Made by a program: the position numbers and the translations under genes
The notes under the pieces: model-generated
What the model saw: only the letters and a program-made list of their open reading frames with translations
Database searches by the model: none
What the model was told of the DNA's origin: nothing
Source of the DNA: Phocaeicola plebeius
GTDB lineage: Bacteria; Bacteroidota; Bacteroidia; Bacteroidales; Bacteroidaceae
DNA length: 22,711 nt
Direction: 5' to 3'
NCBI RefSeq assembly: GCF_003437535.1
Contig: NZ_QSQT01000044.1
Location: forward strand, 1 to 22,711
Shown here: positions 7,507-14,384 of the stretch, piece after piece
How positions within the stretch are numbered: the stretch's first letter is position 1
Layout: every line of letters begins with the position of its first letter

Positions 7507-8406
7507 CTATTCATATATTCCTCTTTTGTAATTCATTAGATATTGGGTAAAAGTCTTGCCTGTTTCTTTTTTGAAAAAACGCATGAGGTGACTGGGGTCG
7601 GAAAAGTGGAACTCGTCTGCCAGTTGGCTCACATTCAGATTGGAGAACAGTAGCTCATTTTTCAGCTCTTCCAAAAGACGTTGCTTGAGTAAGTGAATGG
7701 CTGATACACCAAATTGCGCCATGACAGAATTATTCAAGGTGATACGACTTACCCGAAGCATATCAGCATATTCTTGAACGCGCTGTGTCGTTCGGATATG
7801 TTTTTCGAGTAAGTCCTTGAATTTGAATGCGTAATTGTTTTTTGGCACTTCGACAGGTAGACGATAAGTTTGAGCGTATGCCCGGTTGATAATTACCAGT
7901 AGATAATAAAGCACTGACACAATGAGGTTGTAAGTGTCTACCACAGGATGTTGTAGTTCTTGTTTTATCTTTTTTAAGAGGCGCATATATTCCGTCAGCT
8001 CCTCCGGCTCGGCAAACAAGTAGGGCGGTGTATCAGTCTGATAATAATACAACAGCCGATATACGAAGAACTTGTCAGCAATGAACGTGCGCATAAAGTC
8101 TTCGCGGAAAATAAGAAAAGTGTAATCTAGTTCTACCTCGTTCACGTGCCATTCCTGTTGCTGGTGCGGCGACAAAAGCAGCACCATACCATCCCGTAAC
8201 TCCACTTTTCGGAAGTTCAGCAACAAATATCCATTGGCACGACGAAAGAAATAGAAGCTGAAAAAATCTGTCTTAAACGCCTTATGCTCGGTCAAGACAC
8301 CACAGATGTCCTTGCTTTCGCCTGTGTTAATGTAGAAGTCTACGCCACATTGCGTTTTATTGAACGGAACGCTTACAAGTCTTTCGGGATTGATTATAGC
8401 TTTCAT
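7507..8406 (-). CDS. AraC-family transcriptional regulator
   Basis: A protein of 299 residues starting MKAIINPERL. The frame is open further upstream to 8595, but that part is an implausible hydrophobic leader lying across the intergenic region and the divergent gene's start, and a TATATTTG box stands just before 8406. The N-terminal half looks like a cupin-type sensing domain. The C-terminal ~100 residues hold two helix-turn-helix units (EYADMLRVSRITLNNSVMAQFG and VSQLADEFHFSDPSHLMRFFKKETG), ending in the typical FTQYLMNYKRG. It is transcribed away from the MBL-cupin-radical SAM operon, the usual layout for a dedicated regulator. The ligand is unknown. It lies at the left end of the element's cargo. 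Confidence 0.9.
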   Translation of the reverse strand: MKAIINPERLVSVPFNKTQCGVDFYINTGESKDICGVLTEHKAFKTDFFSFYFFRRANGYLLLNFRKVELRDGMVLLLSPHQQQEWHVNEVELDYTFLIFREDFMRTFIADKFFVYRLLYYYQTDTPPYLFAEPEELTEYMRLLKKIKQELQHPVVDTYNLIVSVLYYLLVIINRAYAQTYRLPVEVPKNNYAFKFKDLLEKHIRTTQRVQEYADMLRVSRITLNNSVMAQFGVSAIHLLKQRLLEELKNELLFSNLNVSQLADEFHFSDPSHLMRFFKKETGKTFTQYLMNYKRGIYE

Positions 8407-8428
8407 CACTCTTGTTTTTTGCTTTTTG

Positions 8429-8436
8429 CAAATATA
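8429..8436 (-). promoter_or_regulatory. Probable -7 box of the AraC gene
   Basis: The minus strand reads TATATTTG 22 bases before the chosen start. A TTTG occurs upstream only 14 bases away (8451-8454), so the -33 is poor, as expected of an activator- or self-regulated promoter. No convincing consensus promoter is seen for the rightward operon in 8437-8542; it may need the AraC protein. Confidence 0.45.
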
Positions 8437-8542
8437 CATCATTCTTTTATCAAAATGGCATATATTCCTGTTTTTAAGGCATAGAGACATTGGGATATCC
8501 TTTCGAACTTTGTACCCGAAAAATAATACAAAACATAACATC

Positions 8543-9322
8543 ATGAACGAAAAAGCAATTATTCGGTTGGTACGCAGTGCCACCTTGAAAATCAACTATG
8601 CAGGACATACCATTCTTATTGACCCCGTATTTGCCGACAAAGGAACCCTGCAATCAGCTCTCGGTGTATATAAGAATCCGAGGGTACATCTCGTAATGCC
8701 TATTAGCGACATTACTGAAGGTGTTGATATGGTACTGCTCACCCACAACCACATCGACCATTACGAACCAAGTGTAAAGCAGCATTTGCCGAAAGACATT
8801 CCTTTCTACACCCAGCCACAAGATAAGGCCGCCATCCTGAAAGATGGTTTCTCAAATGTAGAAGCGATTGAAGAGAGCATAACCTTAGGTCATCTGACCA
8901 TCCACCGTGCTATTGGCCATCACGGTTTCGGTCAGATAGGCCAGATGATGGGACCTGTTTCGGGCTATGTGCTGATGTCCGAAGGGCTTCCGACTATTTA
9001 TATCATGGGCGATTGCAAATGGGAAGAATGTACTCTTGCTACCGTGGAAAAGTATCGTCCTAATTATATTGTGGTGAACAGTGGCGGTGCGGTATTCCCC
9101 GAATTCTCTAAGACGGACGGTTGTATCATCCCCAATGAACAGGAAGTAATGGCGATGCTTGACACACTCCCCCCACACATCAAGCTGATTACCGTACACA
9201 TGGATGCCATCGATCATTGCCAGACCACCCGTGCCATCCTTCGCAACGAAGCTCGCCATCACGGGACGGATATGAGCCGACTGATTATACCGGAAGACGG
9301 AGAAAGCATAACACTTAAATAA
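8543..9322 (+). CDS. MBL-fold metal-dependent hydrolase
   Basis: A 259-residue metallo-beta-lactamase-fold protein starting MNEKAIIRLV. The frame runs open upstream, but the longer start would read through the AraC promoter. The metal motif is H68-N-H70-I-D72-H73, preceded by VDMVLLT. Further candidate ligands are the Asp in MGDCKWEE and His in HMDAIDH. The start (LKINYAGHTILIDPVF) resembles the UlaG-like branch acting on phosphorylated or lactone small molecules; the true substrate is unknown. It is cytosolic, with no signal peptide. It opens the operon MBL-cupin-rSAM-rSAM (33-base gap to the cupin), divergent from the AraC gene. Similar MBL/AraC genes occur widely in gut bacteria outside this setting, so its link with the radical SAM pair is inference. 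Confidence 0.88.
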   Translation: MNEKAIIRLVRSATLKINYAGHTILIDPVFADKGTLQSALGVYKNPRVHLVMPISDITEGVDMVLLTHNHIDHYEPSVKQHLPKDIPFYTQPQDKAAILKDGFSNVEAIEESITLGHLTIHRAIGHHGFGQIGQMMGPVSGYVLMSEGLPTIYIMGDCKWEECTLATVEKYRPNYIVVNSGGAVFPEFSKTDGCIIPNEQEVMAMLDTLPPHIKLITVHMDAIDHCQTTRAILRNEARHHGTDMSRLIIPEDGESITLK

Positions 9323-9355
9323 CTGTATAAACAATCATTTCAAAATATTAGAAAG

Positions 9356-9820
9356 ATGAAAAAGATTAGGAAAATCGCGGTAGAACAGAATTTCGCCGCG
9401 ATCAGTGTCGGTAAGTTGAATGAACTGAATGAATACGAACTTCAGCTTGGCCCGGATGTGAAAATTCCCGGAAAAGTATTCTGCAGCACCGCTCTCGGAA
9501 CTACGGGAAGCGAGTTTTCTTTCCAGTCATTCGCCCCGGGTACAGAAACCGGATTTCTGCATAGTCACAAGAGTCATGAGGAACTTTATTTTTTCCTCTC
9601 CGGTAAAGGTGAATTTCAAGTAGACGGAACAGTGTTCCCAGTGGAAGAAGGTAGCGTTGTCAGGGTATCTCCTGCAGGAAAACGAAGTGTCCGTAACAAC
9701 GGAACGACTCCGCTCCTCATGCTCTGCATACAATATTGCAGCAATACATTCTCACAGGAGGATGCCACTGACGGAATCATACTGAAAGAACCGGTAAAAT
9801 GGAAAGTCTCTCCGAAATGA
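9356..9820 (+). CDS. Small cupin-domain protein
   Basis: A 154-residue single-domain cupin. Motif 1 is clear: H69-S-H71 followed by E75/E76 and a Gly (GFLHSHKSHEELYFFLSGKGEF). Motif 2 (PVEEGSVVRVSPAG then R110) lacks the usual His, so metal binding would rest on three ligands or be lost. Such proteins bind small molecules, or act as isomerases, dioxygenases or sensors. It is cytosolic. Its stop codon overlaps a start codon of the next gene (ATGA at 9817-9820), placing it firmly in the radical SAM operon. No substrate can be named. Confidence 0.85.
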   Translation: MKKIRKIAVEQNFAAISVGKLNELNEYELQLGPDVKIPGKVFCSTALGTTGSEFSFQSFAPGTETGFLHSHKSHEELYFFLSGKGEFQVDGTVFPVEEGSVVRVSPAGKRSVRNNGTTPLLMLCIQYCSNTFSQEDATDGIILKEPVKWKVSPK

Positions 9821-10512
9821 TTCTAAAAAGGAACTCTAAGCAGATGACTATCTGTATAAAATCCCTGATAAAGAATATGAACATAGTGGTAGGCTGCTCC
9901 ATCGGGTGCAGCTACTGCTATGCCCGTAACAACTGCCGCCGTTTCCATATTACGGACGACTTCTCCGTACCGGAATATATGGTGCGAAAGCTGCGTATCA
10001 TCGACACGCCCAAGCCTCACGTATGGCTGATGACCGGAATGAGCGATTTCTCCGATTGGAAGCCTGAATGGAATGCGGAAATATTCAGACGAATGAAAAG
10101 CAATCCGCAACACGCTTATATATTCCTTACGAAATGTCCGGACAAGATCAGTTTCTCTACAGATGACGAGAATGTATGGATGGGCGTGACCGTCACGCGC
10201 AATTCCGAAAAAAAGCGGCTAGACGATTTGAAAAGAAATATCAAGGCCAAGCACTACCATGTCACTTTCGAACCTATTTTCGATGAAATCGGCGATATAG
10301 ATTTCGAGGGTATCGACTGGATTGTCATAGGTACGGAGACCGGACATCGGAAAGGCAAAGTGGATTCCCGTCCCGAATGGGTGCTTCACATTGCCGACCA
10401 AGCCCAAACACAGGGCGTCCCCGTGTTTATGAAAGAGGATTTGCTGCCTATAATGGGCGAAGAAAGGATGATTCAGGAACTGCCGGAACAATTTACAAAA
10501 CGCTTACAATGA
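9817..10512 (+). CDS. Radical SAM mobile pair protein A (Gp37/Gp68, DUF5131-like)
   Basis: A radical SAM protein of about 231 residues. With the ATGA-overlap start the iron-sulfur motif is C27-x3-C31-x2-C34 followed by YAR. Phage Gp37/Gp68-like features follow: PHVWLMTGMSDFSDWKP, YIFLTKCPDKI, VWMGVTVTR, HVTFEPIFDEIG, WIVIGTETG. Alternative starts at 9799 (inside the cupin gene) or 9844 cannot be excluded. I recall this type as the first member of a pair of adjacent radical SAM proteins named for being carried together on mobile DNA; no function is established. It lacks a SPASM tail or other extra cluster domain. The stop overlaps the start of partner B by four bases (10509-10512), so A and B are probably made in fixed ratio and act together. 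Confidence 0.85.
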   Translation: MILKRNSKQMTICIKSLIKNMNIVVGCSIGCSYCYARNNCRRFHITDDFSVPEYMVRKLRIIDTPKPHVWLMTGMSDFSDWKPEWNAEIFRRMKSNPQHAYIFLTKCPDKISFSTDDENVWMGVTVTRNSEKKRLDDLKRNIKAKHYHVTFEPIFDEIGDIDFEGIDWIVIGTETGHRKGKVDSRPEWVLHIADQAQTQGVPVFMKEDLLPIMGEERMIQELPEQFTKRLQ

Positions 10513-11384
10513 ATACCGAAATAATCAAAGAAATAGACGTACAGAGCGTTATGACCAAATCCTCACTGCCGGTCGGAGGATATTCGGTCAACCCTTACGT
10601 GGGCTGCCCCCACGCCTGTAAGTATTGCTACGCATCGTTTATGAAACGATTCACCGGGCATACAGAACCGTGGGGTGCATTTCTGGACGTGAAGAACTGG
10701 AAACCGATAGCCAATCCGCACAAATATGACGGAGAGCGCATTGTGATAGGTTCCGTGACGGATGGTTACAACCCGTATGAGGAGCAATTTTGCCGTACCC
10801 ACAGGCTGCTCGAAGAGCTGCGTGGGAGCAACGCCGAGATTATGATATGCACTAAGTCCGACCTTGTCCTGCGCGACCTCGACCTGTTGAAGCGTTTTCC
10901 CAAAGTAACGGTGTCATGGTCGGTCAATACGCTTGACGAGCGTTTTCGTACGGATATGGACAATGCCGTGAGCATAGAACGTCGTCTGAACGCAATGCGT
11001 CAGGTCTATGAGGCGGGCATCCGTACCGTGTGTTTTGTATCGCCCATATTCCCCGGAATAACCGATATGAAGGCGATTATCGAGAAAGTGAAAGGATATG
11101 CCGATTTGATATGGCTCGAAAACCTGAATCTGCGCGGGCAGTTCAAGGGAGGGATAATGACGTATATCCGTGAGAAGCATCCCGACCTCTTTCCGTTATA
11201 CGAAGAAATATACAACAAAAAGAGGCTTGATTACTGGCAGGCATTGGAACAGGACATTTCCCAATACGCCAAGGCACAGGGGTTTCCATATAGAATAAAT
11301 GATTTGCCTTACGGGCGCTCGGAAAAAGGCAAGCCGGTTATCGTAAATTATTTCTACCACGAAAAGATACGATTGACTAAATGA
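10509..11384 (+). CDS. Radical SAM mobile pair protein B (SplB-like)
   Basis: A 291-residue radical SAM protein with NPYVGC33PHAC37KYC40YAS, the CX3CX2C cluster motif. The rest resembles the spore-photoproduct-lyase-like branch: IVIGSVTDGYNPYEEQF, ICTKSDLVLRDLDLL, VSWSVNTLDERFR, FVSPIFPGITD, IWLENLNLRGQF. True SPL repairs thymine dimers, but this branch is not shown to do so and is shorter. The start is fixed by the ATGA overlap with partner A; an in-frame upstream extension lies wholly inside A and is rejected. It is the last gene of the rightward cargo operon; a hairpin follows at 11495-11525. The B partner could act on nucleic acid, a peptide or a small molecule; nothing in the sequence decides. 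Confidence 0.86.
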   Translation: MNTEIIKEIDVQSVMTKSSLPVGGYSVNPYVGCPHACKYCYASFMKRFTGHTEPWGAFLDVKNWKPIANPHKYDGERIVIGSVTDGYNPYEEQFCRTHRLLEELRGSNAEIMICTKSDLVLRDLDLLKRFPKVTVSWSVNTLDERFRTDMDNAVSIERRLNAMRQVYEAGIRTVCFVSPIFPGITDMKAIIEKVKGYADLIWLENLNLRGQFKGGIMTYIREKHPDLFPLYEEIYNKKRLDYWQALEQDISQYAKAQGFPYRINDLPYGRSEKGKPVIVNYFYHEKIRLTK

Positions 11385-11494
11385 GGGAAAGATATTGACA
11401 ATATGGTATATTAATAGTGAATAAGATATTCTTTTATTGCTTATTTTACTTTAGAATAGTTAGACAACTTAGATTTTGTACTATATATTACGAT

Positions 11495-11525
11495 AGAAGT
11501 ACAATCCATGATGAATTGTACTTCT
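11495..11525. terminator. Bidirectional hairpin between convergent genes
   Basis: A perfect 11-bp stem (AGAAGTACAAT at 11495-11505 with its complement at 11515-11525) and a nine-base loop lie between the end of the radical SAM operon and the end of the relaxase gene. It probably separates the two convergent transcripts. T tracts are poor. The rest of 11385-11530 is AT-rich with nothing else seen. Confidence 0.65.
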
Positions 11526-11530
11526 CTATA

Positions 11531-12934
11531 TTACATCCTGAATCCTCTGGATTTTTGTTCTTTCTGCACTGAGTTACGCAGATGCTGCTGTAACTTCTCC
11601 CATTGTTCTTTGAACCATTCGCTGATTGGCTGTTGGTTTATAGTCAGCATCAATTTATTCTTATCGATCGGGCTTCGTTCAATTTTGAAAATTACATTTT
11701 TTGTTTCAAATCTCTGTCTATATTCTTCGGAATAGATTTTTCCACTACATCTGAGAGCTTCCTTTTTGTATAAAAGAGAATCAACCATCCCCTTGGTAAA
11801 ACCAGTGACATAGCATAATTTTTCCATTCTCAGCATTTCTTTGAGTAATGGGAACCAGCATAATGCCTTTTCAAGCAGGGTGTTTAGCCGTGATATTTCT
11901 TTGTCTTTAGCTTCAATCTCTTTATTATGTATTCCTTGAAGATTGCGTATTTGTCTGCCGTGCTGTTCCTGCATTTGTTGCATCTGAATTTTTAATTCAT
12001 CAGTAGCTTTGTCCCGGTTGGCAATCTCCTGATGTAGCTGCTCGATGTTATGTTCCAGTTCTTTCAACTTACCGCTTCCGAAAAGAGAACCTACGCTGCT
12101 GGTTATGGCAGTGGCTACATCGGTAGCTGCACTTTTGAGTTTGTCTGTACGTATCTCAGCTTTTACCTGTTTGAGTTCCTGTTCGGCAAGGCTTACCTGT
12201 TGCTCCTTGTGTCGCTTGGTTTCTTCTATACGTTGCAGTTCGGCTTTCTGCTTCTCAATGATGAAATCGTTTCGTTCCAGATGCTCTTTACCTGTGACAG
12301 CTTTTGTCTGCCCACGTTCCATTAGCAGAATATCGGAAGCAAGGGTCTGCATGGTTGCCATATCCTCGTCATTGAGCTTTCGGCTCTTCCCGGTTTCGTG
12401 GTTCATCCAGTCGAATACGATATGAGCATGATAGTTCGGCTTGAACCATCTGCTTCCTATTTGGAAGCTCTCTTTGTCTTCCGCTTCCGGCTGACCGTTC
12501 AGCCAATGCCCTTCGTCTTTATGCAGGAAAATCTGTAGCGGAGTGATGCCCCAGCGTCTTTGGCACTCTTCACCGAATTTGCGTACATCAGCCAGTGTGG
12601 TGTCCGGTCTGATAAGCAATACTCCTTCACGGATGGGTGAGCATCCCGCCACCTTGATAATCTTTCCATTCTTTCCCTTGCGTTCCCTTTCCTTTTCCTG
12701 CATGGCACGTCCGGTCTTTTCCTTGACCATTTGCTTGATATTGTCATAATGAGTTCGCAGTTCGGGAGTGCCGAAGTCGGGATTTATCCACTGTTCGTTA
12801 TCGGTGGAAAGTTCGGGAACGACATAGATTCTGGACTCCCCGATATTACGCATATACTCGGCAGTCCTTCGGTTGTGTGCCTCGCTCGATGCGATGTTGC
12901 AAGGCTTGATGTGTATGCTTGATTTTGTTGCCAT
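11531..12934 (-). CDS. MobV-family relaxase (Mob_Pre)
   Basis: This 467-residue protein should nick the element's oriT and lead one DNA strand into the recipient. MobV marks are motif I H20-N21-R22, and the metal site H138-K-D-E-x-H143 followed by H169-A-H171-IVFDW. The N-terminal ~210 residues form the relaxase. Residues about 215-345 are a long coiled coil (many E, K, Q), and the C-terminus is probably an accessory or primase-contact region. Length fits the Bacteroides mobN/bmg-type proteins. The oriT-like gap 12935-13216 lies immediately upstream. The gene runs leftward after the primase gene, as in NBU elements. No truncation is seen. Confidence 0.93.
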   Translation of the reverse strand: MATKSSIHIKPCNIASSEAHNRRTAEYMRNIGESRIYVVPELSTDNEQWINPDFGTPELRTHYDNIKQMVKEKTGRAMQEKERERKGKNGKIIKVAGCSPIREGVLLIRPDTTLADVRKFGEECQRRWGITPLQIFLHKDEGHWLNGQPEAEDKESFQIGSRWFKPNYHAHIVFDWMNHETGKSRKLNDEDMATMQTLASDILLMERGQTKAVTGKEHLERNDFIIEKQKAELQRIEETKRHKEQQVSLAEQELKQVKAEIRTDKLKSAATDVATAITSSVGSLFGSGKLKELEHNIEQLHQEIANRDKATDELKIQMQQMQEQHGRQIRNLQGIHNKEIEAKDKEISRLNTLLEKALCWFPLLKEMLRMEKLCYVTGFTKGMVDSLLYKKEALRCSGKIYSEEYRQRFETKNVIFKIERSPIDKNKLMLTINQQPISEWFKEQWEKLQQHLRNSVQKEQKSRGFRM

Positions 12935-13216
12935 AGCTTCTTTTCTTTGTTTACAATTAATTTACTTTGCTCGCTTTCGCAGAGGGGTTATTTTATGAAT
13001 CTCGGCTGCATTCGGCATAGGTCAAGCAAGTTTGCCTCTGCTCTCATTTGCACGAGATTTCTTAGGGGTAACCCATAAGCGGAGATTGCAAAGAGAGGGT
13101 CACTCTTTGCTCGGGGTTCTCAGGGGTGAAACGCCCTGAGTGGGTCATTAGGGCAAAGCCCTAATCCCCTCGGGAGAGCCCACAACTACGAAAGCGGAGC
13201 GTGTAGTTATAGTGGG
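12935..13216. other. Probable origin of transfer region (oriT) and leader of the relaxase
   Basis: A gene-free, hairpin-rich stretch directly upstream of the relaxase, where MobV oriTs normally lie. I see a 7-bp stem CTCAGGG (13119-13125) with CCCTGAG (13134-13140), a perfect 8-bp stem ATTAGGGC (13147-13154) with GCCCTAAT (13158-13165) around AAA, and a large hairpin at 13177-13218. No published nick consensus was matched with certainty, so the nick position is unknown. Confidence 0.6.
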
Positions 13217-13218
13217 CT
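13177..13218 (-). repeat. Large hairpin at the end of the primase gene
   Basis: AGCCCAC (13177-13183) pairs with GTGGGCT (13212-13218) and AACTAC (13184-13189) with GTAGTT (13203-13208); a three-base bulge ATA separates the right arms and the loop has 13 bases. It overlaps the primase stop codon (13217-13219). It may be a terminator of the primase message or part of oriT; no T tract follows. Confidence 0.65.
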
Positions 13219-14173
13219 ATAACCGGAAGCCGCTCTTCTTCTCCGGTGATTGGCTGCGCACCCCTTTGGCGGACTGGAGCTGCCTTTTTCTTTCAACCTG
13301 TTTCTGTAAGTATTCGTTCAAGTCCTTGCATCCGCTGTAAATCTGCGAAGCGTCCCGGATGTACCGGTCTCTGCCGTATTCCATGCGGATTTGCCGGAGT
13401 GCTTCCATTCCTGCATGGTCGTTGTCGAAAAAGCAGTGGATGCGTTCGTAATTGCCCAACGGATAGAGAGCCTTGTTCACATTCGATACGGAGTTCAATA
13501 CAATATAGTCCTGCCCGTCCAATTCCGGATAATTTGGGCAGCTCTCTTGTCTCAATGTCAGAAAGGAAAGGTAGTCCATGAAACCCTCGAACACATAGCA
13601 GGCAGTCCTTGCTTTTCCCGACTGTCTGATGTGGGAGATTTCCTTGGGGGCGATGCAGCCCTTGAAATAGGGGTTACGAACCTCAAACCCACCCGAACCG
13701 TTAGGGAAGGCAATGGCAAAGTAACGCTTGCCGTTGTGGGTGTAACGGGCTTCACTACATTCTCTTTTTGCCAGTTCCAGATTTATTCCTCTACCTTGTA
13801 AATAGGAAAGCAGGGCAGGAGACGATAGCGGTACTATCTCCAGCTGTTGGAAGCTCGGACCGAAAGAGTCCTGCTTGCCAAAAGAGAAAGATACCGGGTG
13901 TACATGCGGTGTCTGTTCCGCAATCCGCTCCAGCAGGTAAGGTACATGGTCGGTAGCATACAGGTGTGCAGCCAGTTCAATGATACCGCCCCCTTTCCCT
14001 AAACCGAAGTCGTACCACTGGTTGCGTTCGGTGTTCACTTTGAAGGAAGCCTCTGTTTCTTCCCTCAAGGGAGATTTGTACCAAAGGTTGATACCCTGCT
14101 GTTTGACGGGTGAATACCCCAGGCTGTGCAGGTAGTCAGCCAGATTGATTTGTTTTGCAGTCTCGATGTTCAT
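13217..14173 (-). CDS. Zinc-less CHC2 / Toprim primase-like protein
   Basis: A 318-residue DnaG-like primase starting MNIETAKQIN; the frame is open to 14224 but the extra 17 residues look unlike a primase start. The N-terminal domain keeps the CHC2 fold pattern (SPLREETEASFKV, then YDFGLGKGGGIIEL), but the four zinc ligands are replaced: Ser34, Arg37, Asp55 and Leu58 stand where Cys/His normally are. The Toprim part follows: YVFEGFMDYLSF (catalytic Glu), then HCFFDNDHAG with the DxD pair. It should prime complementary-strand synthesis after transfer, as the NBU prm genes do. It is followed by the oriT-like region and relaxase and preceded by the repeat block 14249-14370. Upstream in the operon is the RepA-like ATPase. 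Confidence 0.85.
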   Translation of the reverse strand: MNIETAKQINLADYLHSLGYSPVKQQGINLWYKSPLREETEASFKVNTERNQWYDFGLGKGGGIIELAAHLYATDHVPYLLERIAEQTPHVHPVSFSFGKQDSFGPSFQQLEIVPLSSPALLSYLQGRGINLELAKRECSEARYTHNGKRYFAIAFPNGSGGFEVRNPYFKGCIAPKEISHIRQSGKARTACYVFEGFMDYLSFLTLRQESCPNYPELDGQDYIVLNSVSNVNKALYPLGNYERIHCFFDNDHAGMEALRQIRMEYGRDRYIRDASQIYSGCKDLNEYLQKQVERKRQLQSAKGVRSQSPEKKSGFRL

Positions 14174-14248
14174 AAGGAAATCGTTTTTAGTGAGTGCTTT
14201 GATTATTTCTCTTTTTGCCCGCAACTCTTAAAAGTATGCGGTCAGTAC

Positions 14249-14370
14249 AATCACTTCACTAAACTCCTAATATATAGACCCCCGGAATAAAGTGAAGTGA
14301 TTTGTCTGTTTCTGAAATCACTTCACTAAATTGTCGTATATATAGGATGCGGGAATAAAGTGAAGCGATT
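14249..14370. repeat. Four alternating 12-mers between the replication genes (candidate origin or operator)
   Basis: AATCACTTCACT occurs at 14249-14260 and 14316-14327; its complement AGTGAAGTGATT occurs at 14291-14302, with a one-base variant AGTGAAGCGATT at 14359-14370. The arrangement is two tandem units of 67 bases, each an inverted repeat around an AT-rich 30-31 base centre with TATATAG. The inner two arms also form a perfect 13-bp hairpin (14291-14303 with 14315-14327). It fills the gap between the ATPase and primase genes and looks like a binding array for a replication or regulatory protein. Confidence 0.85.
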
Positions 14371-14384
14371 TTCGGGATTGTCGG

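Noticed and set aside
8360..8542. N-terminal extension of the MBL protein suggesting a membrane anchor
   Set aside because: It is translated from the divergent promoter region; the MBL fold starts right after the ATG at 8543.
8407..8595. N-terminal extension of the AraC protein
   Set aside because: The hydrophobic leader would make the gene overlap its own promoter and the start of the divergent MBL gene; family members begin near MKAIINPERL.
10509..11384. True spore photoproduct lyase
   Set aside because: The motif resemblance is to the wider SplB-like branch; the protein is shorter, is paired with another radical SAM protein, and the host group does not form spores.
11495..11525. Part of a CRISPR or insertion-sequence end
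   Set aside because: Only one inverted repeat with no further copies or spacers; a terminator between convergent genes explains it.
14249..14370. CRISPR-like array
   Set aside because: Only two units, the repeats alternate in orientation, and no cas genes are near; an iteron or operator array is more likely.
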